A stretch of DNA of 64,000 nucleotides from Ornithinimicrobium cavernae (GTDB lineage: Bacteria; Actinomycetota; Actinomycetes; Actinomycetales; Dermatophilaceae), in NCBI RefSeq assembly GCF_003121625.1, contig NZ_QDDJ01000021.1, forward strand, positions 36,966 to 100,965. The letters are read 5' to 3'. A model generated the notes under the pieces. That model searched no databases and was not told the DNA's origin. It saw nothing but the letters and a program-made list of their open reading frames with translations. A program made the position numbers and the translations under genes. Positions 43,653-52,902 of this stretch are shown here, in pieces. The number at the start of each line of letters is the position of its first letter. The first letter of the stretch is position 1.

Positions 43653-44228
43653 ATGACCCGGGCACTGATCATCGTGGACGTCCAGCTCGACTTCTGTGAG
43701 GGAGGATCCCTCGCCGTGGAGGGCGGGAGTGCCGTCGCCGCAGGCATCACCGAGCACGTGGTGCGGCACGGCCAGGAGTATGCCGCCATCGTCGCCACCG
43801 CGGACTGGCACATCGACCCGGGTGAGCACTGGTCCGACCAGCCCGACTACGTCGACTCCTGGCCGGTGCACTGCGAGGCCGGCACCGCCGGTGCCGAGTT
43901 CCGCCCCGAGCTGGCCGGTGCCCTGGACCATGTGCAGGCGGTCTTCCGCAAGGGCCAGCACGCCGCGGCCTACTCGGGGTTCGAGGGCAGCGCCGAGGTG
44001 CACGGCGTCCAGATCGGACTGGCCGAGTGGCTGCGGGAGCGGGACGTGACGGAGGTCGACGTCGTCGGCATCGCCACGGACCACTGCGTGCGCGCCACGG
44101 CCCTGGACGCGCGGGCCGAGGAGCTGGACACCACCGTGCTGCTGGGTCTGACCGCGGGCGTCGCGCCGGAGACCACGGAGGCGGCGCTCGAGGAGATGCG
44201 CGCGGCCGGCGTCCGGGTCAGCGACTGA
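43653..44228 (+). CDS. pncA: nicotinamidase (isochorismatase family)
   Basis: Hydrolyses nicotinamide to nicotinate; homologous enzymes activate pyrazinamide in mycobacteria. The 191 residues contain the catalytic triad Asp9 (IIVDVQLDF), Lys100 (VFRKGQ) and Cys145 (ATDHCVRATA). The metal site is Asp51 and His53 (DWHID) plus His73 (PVHC). The downstream position after pncB supports nicotinamidase rather than another isochorismatase-type activity. Confidence 0.93.
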   Translation: MTRALIIVDVQLDFCEGGSLAVEGGSAVAAGITEHVVRHGQEYAAIVATADWHIDPGEHWSDQPDYVDSWPVHCEAGTAGAEFRPELAGALDHVQAVFRKGQHAAAYSGFEGSAEVHGVQIGLAEWLRERDVTEVDVVGIATDHCVRATALDARAEELDTTVLLGLTAGVAPETTEAALEEMRAAGVRVSD

Positions 44229-44238
44229 GTCGCTGCCG

Positions 44239-44328
44239 TCAGCTCCGGCGCCTGAAGAGCGCGTAGAAGCCCCAGAAGACGAGCACGAAGATGACGATGA
44301 AGATGGCCGAGTCGATGAGGGTCTGCAT
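44239..44328 (-). CDS. 29-residue single-pass membrane peptide
   Basis: A very short gene: ATG at 44328 and TGA at 44239-44241, with AGGAG 3 nt upstream of the start on the minus strand. The product is MQTLIDSAIFIV, then IFVLVFWGFYALFRRRS: one hydrophobic helix with a basic, positive-inside C-terminus. It lies between pncA and hmgA. I do not recognise a named family; the good ribosome binding site and membrane-like composition make it likely to be translated. Confidence 0.6.
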   Translation of the reverse strand: MQTLIDSAIFIVIFVLVFWGFYALFRRRS

Positions 44329-44424
44329 GGTGCTCCTGTCGCCGAGGTCGTCCAACCGAGACTAGCGCCCTGACCGGGGCGACCTCGCGCCGCTGGGGGG
44401 CACCGCCGCGCGAAGGGCACCCCC

Positions 44425-45723
44425 CTAGCTCGTGCTGAACACCTCGCCCTCGCCCGGGGTGCCCTGTCCCGGCTGCCCGGGACCGGCCAGCCCCTTGACC
44501 CAGGACCTCGCGTAGAGCCCGTCGTCGACGGCGCGGCCGCCCTCCCCGAGCTCGAGTGGCCGGAAGGTGTCGACCATGACGGCGAGCTCGTCGAAGTAGT
44601 CCACGCCGATCGACTTCTCCGTGGCACCGGGCTGGGGGCCGTGGGCGTGGCCACCGGGGTGGACCGAGATCGACCCCTTGCCGATGCCCGAGCCCTTGCG
44701 CGCCTCGTAGTCGCCGTCGACATAGAACATGATCTCGTCGGAGTCCACGTTGGAGTGGTAGTAGGGCACCGGGATCGACAGCGGGTGGTAGTCGACCTTG
44801 CGGGGCACGAAGTTGCAGATGACGAAGTTGTAGCCCTCGAAGACCTGGTGCACCGGCGGCGGCTGGTGCACGCGTCCGGTGATGGGCTCGAAGTCGGCGA
44901 CGTTGAAGACGTAGGGGTAGAGGCAACCGTCCCAGCCGACCACGTCCAGCGGGTGGAACGGATAGGTGTAGATGGTGCCGACCAGGCCGCCGGTGGAGTG
45001 CTCCCCACCGCCGCGGTGCTTGAGGTAGACGTCCGTGTGCTCGGCCGGGTCCACCCCGATGTCCTCGGCCAGCAGGGTCTCCTGCGGGGTGCGCAGGTCC
45101 CGCTCGCAGTAGGGGGCGTGCTCCAGCAGCTGACCGAACCGGGACAGGTAGCGCTTGGGCGGGGTGATGTGGCTGTTGGCCTCGATGCAGTAGGCCCGCA
45201 GCGGCTCGCTGAAGCCCTCGTCACCCGCGACCCGCGGGATCCACCGGTGCGTCGTGGCCCGCGGGATCATCAGGTAGTCGCCCTGCCCCACCTCGAACGC
45301 TCCGAAGACCGTCTCCACGCGGGCGCCGCCACGCTCGATGTAGACGCACTCGTCCCCGATCCCGTTGCGGTACCACGGGCTGGCCGTGTCGGCCACGACG
45401 TAGAGCAGGCGCACGTCGCCGTTGCCGAGCACCAGCCGTCGACCGGTGACCACGTCCACGCCCGTGTCCCCCTCACCGAACAGGTCGTGCAGCTTGAGGT
45501 GTCGCGGCGTGATCGGGTGGTTCGGCACCGTCGACATGTCACCGAGCTCCCAGACCCGGGCGTCGGCGATCGCCGAGGGGATGTTGCGGTGGTAGAGCAG
45601 CGAGGAGTCGCTGGAGAACCCCTCCTCCCCCATCAGCTCCTCGTAGTAGAGCCCGCCGTCGGGGGTGCGGTGCTGGGTGTGACGCTTGGGCGGCACGCTG
45701 CCGACGCTGCGGTAGTGGGCCAC
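44425..45723 (-). CDS. hmgA: homogentisate 1,2-dioxygenase
   Basis: Fe(II) ring-cleaving dioxygenase that opens homogentisate to maleylacetoacetate in tyrosine/phenylalanine breakdown. The 432-residue cupin protein has the C-terminal iron site: HSNVDSDEIMFYVDG (His and Glu ligands) and GHAHGPQPG (second His). GWDGCLYPYVFNVADFEPITG and NFVICNFVPRKVDYHP are other family blocks. GTG start at 45723 with GAGGAG upstream. Divergent from the gene leading to fahA, with a palindrome in the 78-bp gap. Confidence 0.94.
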   Translation of the reverse strand: MAHYRSVGSVPPKRHTQHRTPDGGLYYEELMGEEGFSSDSSLLYHRNIPSAIADARVWELGDMSTVPNHPITPRHLKLHDLFGEGDTGVDVVTGRRLVLGNGDVRLLYVVADTASPWYRNGIGDECVYIERGGARVETVFGAFEVGQGDYLMIPRATTHRWIPRVAGDEGFSEPLRAYCIEANSHITPPKRYLSRFGQLLEHAPYCERDLRTPQETLLAEDIGVDPAEHTDVYLKHRGGGEHSTGGLVGTIYTYPFHPLDVVGWDGCLYPYVFNVADFEPITGRVHQPPPVHQVFEGYNFVICNFVPRKVDYHPLSIPVPYYHSNVDSDEIMFYVDGDYEARKGSGIGKGSISVHPGGHAHGPQPGATEKSIGVDYFDELAVMVDTFRPLELGEGGRAVDDGLYARSWVKGLAGPGQPGQGTPGEGEVFSTS

Positions 45724-45743
45724 GGCGGACTCCTCGGGAGATT

Positions 45744-45758
45744 GTCCGGTTATCGGAC
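45744..45758. promoter_or_regulatory. palindromic operator between hmgA and the fahA unit
   Basis: GTCCG-GTTAT-CGGAC is a 15-bp inverted repeat in the 78-bp divergent gap. Its position suggests a shared operator for both sides of the homogentisate locus; no regulator gene is directly adjacent. Confidence 0.5.
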
Positions 45759-45788
45759 GGTTGTGTCGGGTCTGTCCTCACCATGCAG

Positions 45789-45794
45789 TAGCGT
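45789..45794 (+). promoter_or_regulatory. -10 box TAGCGT before the uncharacterised homogentisate-locus gene
   Basis: TAGCGT ends 7 nt before the GTG at 45802 with no Shine-Dalgarno sequence, supporting that start and a leaderless transcript. Confidence 0.45.
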
Positions 45795-45801
45795 GCCGAG
45801 C

Positions 45802-46758
45802 GTGTCAATGGGAGTGTCCACGAGGCTGTTCCGCCGCCTGCTCGACGACGCTGCCGTCTTCCCTCCGGGCCTGGCCCCGGTCGAGGTGGCGGTCGCGGAG
45901 TTCCGTCAGCGACGGACGGGCCCGTATGCCGAGCTGGTCGGGCCGCTGCTCATCGGCGCCGGGGCCGTCGGTGACCTCATCGACGTGCTCCGTGGCGATC
46001 AGACCACCGGGGCCGGCGCAGTCGATCCTCGGACGGCCCCGCTCGAGGTCGGGCTCATCGCGCGTCGGGGCACGCCACCTGGCGTCCTCGGCGAGGCGGT
46101 CAGGCGGCTCACGGACGAGGTGCCGGGCGAGGTCGTGCTGACCGGCGTCGAGGTGGCCCACGGGCCGGGCTGGCGCGACGCGCTGGACCTCGGTCTGCCG
46201 GTCGCGGTCGAGGTCGACAGCTCGCTGGAGCACCTCGTCCCCCAGCTGGCTGAGGTGGCTGGGGCCGCGTCCGCGGGCCACCGCGTCCGGGCCAAGCTGC
46301 GCACCCAGTCGACGCCGGACACGCCGTTGCCTCCGCCCCCGGTGCTGGGTGGTTTCCTCCTGGCCTGCGTGCGCCGTGACCTGCCGTTCAAGCTCACCGG
46401 AGGCCTGCACCATGCGGTCCGGACCGAGGTCGCCCTGGCCGGTGGCGGCACGGAGGTGCAGCACGGCCTGCTGAACGTCCTGCTGGCCACGGACATCGCG
46501 GAGGAGCACGCGCGCGGTGCCGTCGCCGGGTCCGACGCCGAGGGAGGGACGGCGCTGGAGCGGGTGGTCAGCACCCTCACCGAGGACGACGCCGACTGGT
46601 TGGTCCAGCGCACCGCCGACCTGACCGAGGACCAGGTGAGTGGACTGCGGTCGCACTTCACGTCATACGGCTGCTGCGGGGTGCTCGACCCGATCGGGGA
46701 GCTGACCAGCCTCAACCTGCTCGCCGTGCGGCCCCCGACCGACCCCATCCACCCGTGA
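45802..46758 (+). CDS. uncharacterised protein of the homogentisate locus
   Basis: A 318-residue soluble protein that I cannot assign to a named family. It begins VSMGVSTRLFRRLLDDAAVF-PPG and has conserved-looking blocks VPGEVVLTGVEV, LPFKLTGGLHHAVRTE, EVQHGLLNVLLATDIAEE and SYGCCGVLDPIGELTSLNLL, with a cysteine pair at residues 291-292. It is divergent from hmgA and ends 13 bp before fahA, so it is almost certainly co-expressed with fumarylacetoacetase. The intervening reaction, maleylacetoacetate isomerisation, has no recognised gene here; that makes this protein a candidate, but only by position. The GTG start is set by the TAGCGT box. Confidence 0.75.
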   Translation: MSMGVSTRLFRRLLDDAAVFPPGLAPVEVAVAEFRQRRTGPYAELVGPLLIGAGAVGDLIDVLRGDQTTGAGAVDPRTAPLEVGLIARRGTPPGVLGEAVRRLTDEVPGEVVLTGVEVAHGPGWRDALDLGLPVAVEVDSSLEHLVPQLAEVAGAASAGHRVRAKLRTQSTPDTPLPPPPVLGGFLLACVRRDLPFKLTGGLHHAVRTEVALAGGGTEVQHGLLNVLLATDIAEEHARGAVAGSDAEGGTALERVVSTLTEDDADWLVQRTADLTEDQVSGLRSHFTSYGCCGVLDPIGELTSLNLLAVRPPTDPIHP

Positions 46759-46771
46759 CCGGAGGAGCTCC

Positions 46772-47995
46772 ATGACCACTGCCGCCTGGCTCGACGTGCC
46801 CGCAGACCACCCGTTCGGTCCGCACCACCTGCCCTACGGCGTGTTCAGCACGGCTGAGCGGCCGGAGCACCGCGTGGGGGTGCGCATCGGCGACCAGGTG
46901 CTGGACCTGGCCGCGATCGCCGCCGCCACGGGCGTCGAGTGGGCGGGCGCCGTCGCGGGGCCGACCCTGAACGGCCTGCTCGGTGCGGGTGCGCAGACCT
47001 GGGCCGCGGTGCGGGACTGGCTGACCGCCGCCCTCACCGACCCGGGCCGGGTCGAGGAGGTCCGGGGACACGTCCACGACCTGGCTGCCGCGACGCTGCA
47101 CCTGCCGATCGCGGTCGCCGACTACGTCGACTTCTACGCCAGCGAGCACCACGCGACCAACGTCGGACGCATCTTCCGGCCCGACGGTGAGGCGCTCACG
47201 CCGAACTGGAAGCACCTGCCCATCGGCTACCACGGTCGCGCCTCGACCGTCGTCGTCTCCGGCACCGAGATCGTGCGGCCCTGCGGGCAGCGGCGGACAC
47301 CGGCCGACCCGGCACCCGCCTTCGGGCCGAGCACCAAGCTCGACATCGAGTGCGAGCTCGGCTTCGTCGTCGGTGGCGCGACCGAGCTGGGGCAGCGCGT
47401 CGCCGTCGAGGAGGCCGACGAGCACCTGTTCGGCGTCGCGATGTTCAACGACTGGTCCGCCCGCGACATCCAGGCGTGGGAGTACGTCCCCCTCGGCCCG
47501 TTCCTCGGCAAGTCCTTCGCCAGCTCGGTCGCGGCCTGGGTCACGCCCCTGGCTGCGCTGGAGCACGCCCGCGTCCCACTCACCGACCAGACCCCCGTCC
47601 CCCTGGACTACCTGCGCGGCCCGGAGCACACGGCATACGGCCTGGACCTCGCCATGGAGGTGCGCCTCAACGGCGAGGTCATCTCGCGGCCGCCCTACCG
47701 CACGATGTACTGGTCACCCACCCAGATGCTGGCGCACCTGACCGTCAACGGCGCGCGACTGTCCGACGGCGACCTCTTCGCCTCGGGCACGGTCTCCGGC
47801 CCGGAGACCGACCAGCGCGGCTCGCTGCTCGAGCTGACCTGGAACGGCACCGAGCCGCTGACGCTCGCCGACGGGACGACCCGGGCCTTCCTCGAGGACG
47901 GCGACACGGTGACGCTGACCGCCACCGCACCCGGGCCCGACGGCTCGGTCATCGGGCTGGCCGAGGTCTCCGGGACGATCAGTCCCGCGCGCTGA
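46772..47995 (+). CDS. fahA: fumarylacetoacetase
   Basis: Hydrolyses fumarylacetoacetate to fumarate and acetoacetate, the last step of homogentisate breakdown. The 407-residue protein has the N-terminal FAH domain (HHLPYGVFSTAERPEHRVGV) and the catalytic domain: DYVDFYASEHHATNVGRIFR, LPIGYHGRASTVVVSG, ECELGFVVG, MFNDWSARDIQAWEYVPLGP and YRTMYWSPTQMLAHLTVNGA, which contain the metal and catalytic His/Asp/Glu residues. GGAGGAG precedes the ATG. It follows the uncharacterised gene by 13 bp and converges on the two-component system. Confidence 0.95.
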   Translation: MTTAAWLDVPADHPFGPHHLPYGVFSTAERPEHRVGVRIGDQVLDLAAIAAATGVEWAGAVAGPTLNGLLGAGAQTWAAVRDWLTAALTDPGRVEEVRGHVHDLAAATLHLPIAVADYVDFYASEHHATNVGRIFRPDGEALTPNWKHLPIGYHGRASTVVVSGTEIVRPCGQRRTPADPAPAFGPSTKLDIECELGFVVGGATELGQRVAVEEADEHLFGVAMFNDWSARDIQAWEYVPLGPFLGKSFASSVAAWVTPLAALEHARVPLTDQTPVPLDYLRGPEHTAYGLDLAMEVRLNGEVISRPPYRTMYWSPTQMLAHLTVNGARLSDGDLFASGTVSGPETDQRGSLLELTWNGTEPLTLADGTTRAFLEDGDTVTLTATAPGPDGSVIGLAEVSGTISPAR

Positions 47996-47997
47996 GC

Positions 47998-48645
47998 TCA
48001 GCCGAGCGGGACCAGCCCGGTCTGGTAGGCGATGACGACCGCCTGGGTGCGGTCCCGGGCGCCCAGCTTGGCGAGCAGGCGGGACACGTGCGTCCGCACG
48101 GTCTCGACCCCGAGGAAGAGGCTCTGGGCGATCTCCGGGTTGGACCGGCCCTGGGCCAGCAGGCCGAGCACCTCGAGCTCCCGCTCGGTCAGGCCCGGAC
48201 CGTCATAGCTGACGGGCCTGAGGTGCTGGCGTGCCAGGTCGCGGACCGCCTCCGGGAAGACCAGGTGGCTCCCGGCGGCCACCGTGCGGACGGCGGTGAT
48301 GATGGCCTCGGGGCTGGAGCGTTTGAGCACGAAGCCGGACGCGCCCGCGCGCAGCGCGTCCAGGACATAGCTGTCGGAGTCGAACGTGGTGATCACCAGC
48401 ACGCGGGGCGCCGGATCGAGCGTCAGCACGCGCTCGGTCGCCCGGATGCCGTCGATGCCGGGCATCCGGACGTCCAGGCAGATGACGTCCGGGGTGTGTC
48501 GCCGGGCCAGCCCGACGGCCTCGGCGCCGTCCTCCCCCTCGGCGACGACCGTGATGCCGGGCTCGGACTCCAGGATGCCCCGCAGTCCGTGCCGCACCAG
48601 CGGCTCGTCATCGACGATCACCACCCTGATCGGCTGGTCACCCAC
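47998..48645 (-). CDS. NarL/LuxR-family response regulator
   Basis: A 215-residue two-component regulator. The receiver domain holds VVIVDDEPLVRHGL (acidic pair), the phospho-acceptor Asp in VICLDVRMPGIDG, the threonine in VLVITTFD and the lysine in GFVLKRS. The C-terminal LuxR-type HTH is GLTERELEVLGLLAQGRSN, then EIAQSLFLGVETVRTHVSRL. It overlaps the histidine kinase gene by 8 bp, so the pair is co-translated. Target genes are unknown. Confidence 0.93.
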   Translation of the reverse strand: MGDQPIRVVIVDDEPLVRHGLRGILESEPGITVVAEGEDGAEAVGLARRHTPDVICLDVRMPGIDGIRATERVLTLDPAPRVLVITTFDSDSYVLDALRAGASGFVLKRSSPEAIITAVRTVAAGSHLVFPEAVRDLARQHLRPVSYDGPGLTERELEVLGLLAQGRSNPEIAQSLFLGVETVRTHVSRLLAKLGARDRTQAVVIAYQTGLVPLG

Positions 48646-49924
48646 GTCGTCGCCCTCCTGTCGGCAGGCTCACCCTGAGCTGCCACTGTCCCTCGTCCCG
48701 GCCCACGGTCATCTCACCATCGAGGAGCTCCACCTGCTCGCGCAGGCCCGCCAGACCGCGCCCCCCGGTCCCTGCCCCCGGGGCGCGCCGTGTGCGGTTG
48801 ACGACGTCGATGGCCACGTCCCCCGGAGAGCACTGCACCTGCACCCGCACGGTCCCCGGAGCGCCGTGCTTGGCGGCGTTGGCCAGGGCCTCGGCGACGA
48901 CGCGGTAGGCCGCGCGGCTGATCACCGACGGGACCTGCTCGCTCACGGAGCCGGGCGGCAGCTCCGCCGCCAGCTCGAGGCCACGGGACCGGTGCTCCTC
49001 CACCAGGTGCGCCAGCTGCGTGAGGTCGGCGCCGCCGACCCCCTGTCGTGACCCGGTGACCGGTCGGCGCTCGCGCACGGCATCCGCGGGCACCGCCTCA
49101 CCCCGCAGCACAGAGAGCGCGTGATCCAGCTCGGCCACCGCACGGCCGGCCAGGTCCTCGATCGTCCGCAGGGTGTCGGCGAGGGCGGCCGGGTCCGGGT
49201 GGCCGGCCAGCACCCGCCGGCCCGCGCCGGCCTGCAGGGAGATGGCGCTGAGTGAGTGACCCACACCGTCGTGCAGGTCGCGCGACAGGCGCACCGCCTC
49301 CTGCTCGCGCGCCAGTCGCTGCTCGATCACCTGCAGCCGATCCTGCCCGAGCGGACCCAGCAGGGCCGGTGCCGAGGCGGCGGCCGCCGAGCCCAGCGCC
49401 GTGATCACCGCGAGCGCGACCAGCGCGACCGCCACAGTCACGAGGACGGCCAGCGACCAGTCGCCGACGGACCGTGGCGGGCCGACCGACCAGCCGGGCA
49501 CCTCGATCTCGTCCCCGCCCAGCACCCACACCGCCAGCGCAGCCACGGGCAGCCCCGTGGCGACCAGGAGCAGCCCGGTGAGGGCGCCCGCCACCTGGTG
49601 CACCAGCGTCCACAGCGCGGTGCGCCAGCGGTGCGCCCAACGCATGGGCTCGGGACTGCTCACGCTGCCCTCCGGCACCCCGAGCAGCGCCTCGGCACCG
49701 GCGACCTGCACCTCGCGCACGCCGGGGAGCAGCCCGGCACCGCCCATCAGGAGGCTGGCCAGGACGACGAACACGAGCAGCGTCGCGCCCGGGTCCACGG
49801 GCGCGATCAGGGCGCTGGCCAGGATGAGGAAGGCGGCCGCCACCGCACCGCCAGCGAGCAGGAAGACGGTCCGGCGCACCACGAGGCGCGGTGGTCGCAC
49901 GCTCCCCGGCTGCCGCTTCACCAC
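48638..49924 (-). CDS. NarL-type sensor histidine kinase
   Basis: A 428-residue membrane kinase from the GTG at 49924, a few bases after the VOC-gene stop; an upstream in-frame start overlapping that gene is possible. The N-terminal half has about four hydrophobic segments (for example TVFLLAGGAVAAAFLILASA and LLVFVVLASLLMGG). The HisKA_3 phospho-acceptor histidine is in LSRDLHDGVGHSLSAISLQA, and the ATPase domain has EALANAAKHG and GGRGLAGLREQVELL. There is little periplasmic sequence, so it probably senses the membrane or an intramembrane signal. Partner of the adjacent regulator. Confidence 0.9.
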   Translation of the reverse strand: MVKRQPGSVRPPRLVVRRTVFLLAGGAVAAAFLILASALIAPVDPGATLLVFVVLASLLMGGAGLLPGVREVQVAGAEALLGVPEGSVSSPEPMRWAHRWRTALWTLVHQVAGALTGLLLVATGLPVAALAVWVLGGDEIEVPGWSVGPPRSVGDWSLAVLVTVAVALVALAVITALGSAAAASAPALLGPLGQDRLQVIEQRLAREQEAVRLSRDLHDGVGHSLSAISLQAGAGRRVLAGHPDPAALADTLRTIEDLAGRAVAELDHALSVLRGEAVPADAVRERRPVTGSRQGVGGADLTQLAHLVEEHRSRGLELAAELPPGSVSEQVPSVISRAAYRVVAEALANAAKHGAPGTVRVQVQCSPGDVAIDVVNRTRRAPGAGTGGRGLAGLREQVELLDGEMTVGRDEGQWQLRVSLPTGGRRRG

Positions 49925-49925
49925 C

Positions 49926-50366
49926 TCAGTCGAGGCAAAACTCGTTGCCCTCCGGGTCACGCATCACGATGAAGCCAGCACTTCCCGGCTCCGCGTCGGG
50001 CTCGAACCTGCGCACCCGCTCCGCGCCACGAGCCACGAGGACCTCGGCCCTGGCCTCCAGGGCGGCCATCCGTTCCTCGCGGCCGAGGCCGGGGGCGGCG
50101 CGGACGTCCAGGTGGACCCGGTTCTTGGCGATCTTGCCCTCCGGCACCTTCTGGAAGAAGAGCCTCGGTCCAGCCCCCTCCGGGTCGACGGCCGCCGAGC
50201 GGTCGTTCCGGTGCTCTGGTGGCACACCCCAGGCGTCGAGGGCCGCCTCCCAGCTGTCGAAGCCCGGCGGCGGCGACTCGATCCGATAGTCCAGGACCTC
50301 GCACCAGAACGCCGCGAGCGCACCAGGATCGGCACAGTCGAAGGTCACCTGCACGGTCCGGGCCAT
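49926..50366 (-). CDS. VOC (glyoxalase-like) family protein
   Basis: A 146-residue protein of the vicinal-oxygen-chelate superfamily, glyoxalase-like subgroup: RTVQVTFDCADPGALAAFWC at the start, then RLFFQKVPEGKIAKNRVHLD and the closing MRDPEGNEFCLD. Metal-ligand-type His and Glu residues are present in the last two blocks. Actinobacteria have many such single-domain proteins with unknown substrates. It is 1 nt from the kinase gene and may share its transcript. Confidence 0.83.
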   Translation of the reverse strand: MARTVQVTFDCADPGALAAFWCEVLDYRIESPPPGFDSWEAALDAWGVPPEHRNDRSAAVDPEGAGPRLFFQKVPEGKIAKNRVHLDVRAAPGLGREERMAALEARAEVLVARGAERVRRFEPDAEPGSAGFIVMRDPEGNEFCLD

Positions 50367-50386
50367 CTGGTCCTCCCTCGATCGGT

Positions 50387-50412
50387 GCTCCGGCCACCGG
50401 CGTGGCCGGAGC
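50387..50412 (-). terminator. terminator after the RDD gene
   Basis: A perfect 11-bp stem GCTCCGGCCAC/GTGGCCGGAGC with a CGGC loop, in the 64-bp gap between the RDD gene stop and the VOC gene start. Confidence 0.75.
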
Positions 50413-50430
50413 GCTACCCCAGCGCGGCGC

Positions 50431-51486
50431 TCAGGCGCGCTTCTTGACCACGTTGGTCTTGGCGACCTTGTCGTTGATCGACTGCTTCTTCTTGTCCCAC
50501 AGCGGCCAGAGACCGTTGAGGAGACTGAAGATGCTGGTGATGAAGCTGAGCGCCTGCACGCCCGAGAGCAGGCTCGGCCCCTGCCAGACCAGTGCCCGGA
50601 TGCCGGCCGTCGCCCAGGACAGCGGTCCCGGCTGGTCCCGCAGTCGCACCCTGAGCCCGGTGGCCAGCTTGCCGAGCGTGGCGCTCGAGAGCTTCAGCAT
50701 CACGGCCTCGTAGATGAGGCCGAGCACGGCGGTCAGCAGGCCGAACACCAGGAAGTCGCCGGCGAGGTCCGAGGGCATCGTGAAGTCGCCGCTCCCGTCG
50801 GCCATCCAGTCCAGGTAGTTGCCGGCGAAGTCGGGCAGCACGACCATGGACACCACCCAGGAGACCACGCCCACCACGATGGCGTCGATGATCCGGGCGA
50901 GCAGCCGCAGCCCCCAGCCGGCGAGCGGCTGGCCGTCGGGCGTGGTCGGTCCGGTGGCGGTGCCGGTGTAGCCGCCGCCCGGCATGGGCTGACCCCAGCC
51001 GCCCTGCTGCTGGCCGTACTGGTAGCCGGGCTGGCCCTGCGGCGCCTGACCGTACTGCCCAGGCTGCTGCCCGTAGGTCTGGGGAGCCTGGCCGTACTGC
51101 CCGGGCTGCTGGCCGTAGCCCTGCTGCCCCTGAGGAGCACCCGGTGCACCGTACTGCCCCTGCTGCTGGCCCTGCTCTCCCCCGTACTGTCCCGGCTGGC
51201 CATAGCCCTGCTGCCCCTGAGGAGCACCCGGTGCCCCGTACTGCCCCTGCTGCTGGCCCTGCTCTCCCCCGTACTGTCCCGGCTGACCGTAGCCCTGCTG
51301 GCCCTGGTCCGCGGCCCCCGGCTGTCCGGCATACTGGCCGGCCTGGCCGTAGCCGCCCGCCCCCGCCTGGTCCAACCCCGGCTTCTGCCGCGGGCTGGTG
51401 TGCTCGGTCCACGTCACGCCGTCCCAGTAGCGCAGGAGACTGGCATCCTGCGGGTCGTCGTACCACCCTGCCTCACGTGTATTCAT
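50431..51486 (-). CDS. DUF2510 and RDD domain membrane protein with Gln/Tyr/Gly-rich repeats
   Basis: A 351-residue protein. The N-terminus is a DUF2510 module ([27 protein letters not shown]). Residues about 40-165 are a low-complexity Gln/Gly/Tyr/Pro region with a 29-residue unit repeated exactly ([20 protein letters not shown] begins each copy). The C-terminal RDD domain ([20 protein letters not shown] and about three further hydrophobic segments) is membrane-embedded. RDD proteins are linked to ion or small-molecule transport in a few cases; the function here is unknown. The low-complexity part resembles prion-like, phase-separating sequence. The ATG at 51486 matches the DUF2510 start. 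Confidence 0.85.
   Translation of the reverse strand: MNTREAGWYDDPQDASLLRYWDGVTWTEHTSPRQKPGLDQAGAGGYGQAGQYAGQPGAADQGQQGYGQPGQYGGEQGQQQGQYGAPGAPQGQQGYGQPGQYGGEQGQQQGQYGAPGAPQGQQGYGQQPGQYGQAPQTYGQQPGQYGQAPQGQPGYQYGQQQGGWGQPMPGGGYTGTATGPTTPDGQPLAGWGLRLLARIIDAIVVGVVSWVVSMVVLPDFAGNYLDWMADGSGDFTMPSDLAGDFLVFGLLTAVLGLIYEAVMLKLSSATLGKLATGLRVRLRDQPGPLSWATAGIRALVWQGPSLLSGVQALSFITSIFSLLNGLWPLWDKKKQSINDKVAKTNVVKKRA
51121..51294. repeat. 87-bp tandem duplication inside the RDD gene
   Basis: Two copies of an 87-bp unit (starts 51121 and 51208) encode two identical 29-residue Gln/Gly/Tyr-rich repeats; only a few synonymous differences are visible. Confidence 0.88.
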
Positions 51487-51538
51487 AACCCCTAGCCTGC
51501 CACGAATCGCTGCCCCTGAACCCCAACCACGCACGGCT

Positions 51539-51572
51539 CCGGCCGGAGAGGCAAGGGTGGCTCTCCGGCCGG
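51539..51572 (-). terminator. hppD terminator
   Basis: A perfect 12-bp stem CCGGCCGGAGAG/CTCTCCGGCCGG with a 10-nt loop, 20 bp past the hppD stop. Confidence 0.8.
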
Positions 51573-51592
51573 GGCACGGCGGTCAACGGGTC

Positions 51593-52897
<1,305 letters not shown>

Positions 52898-52902
52898 TCA
52901 CT

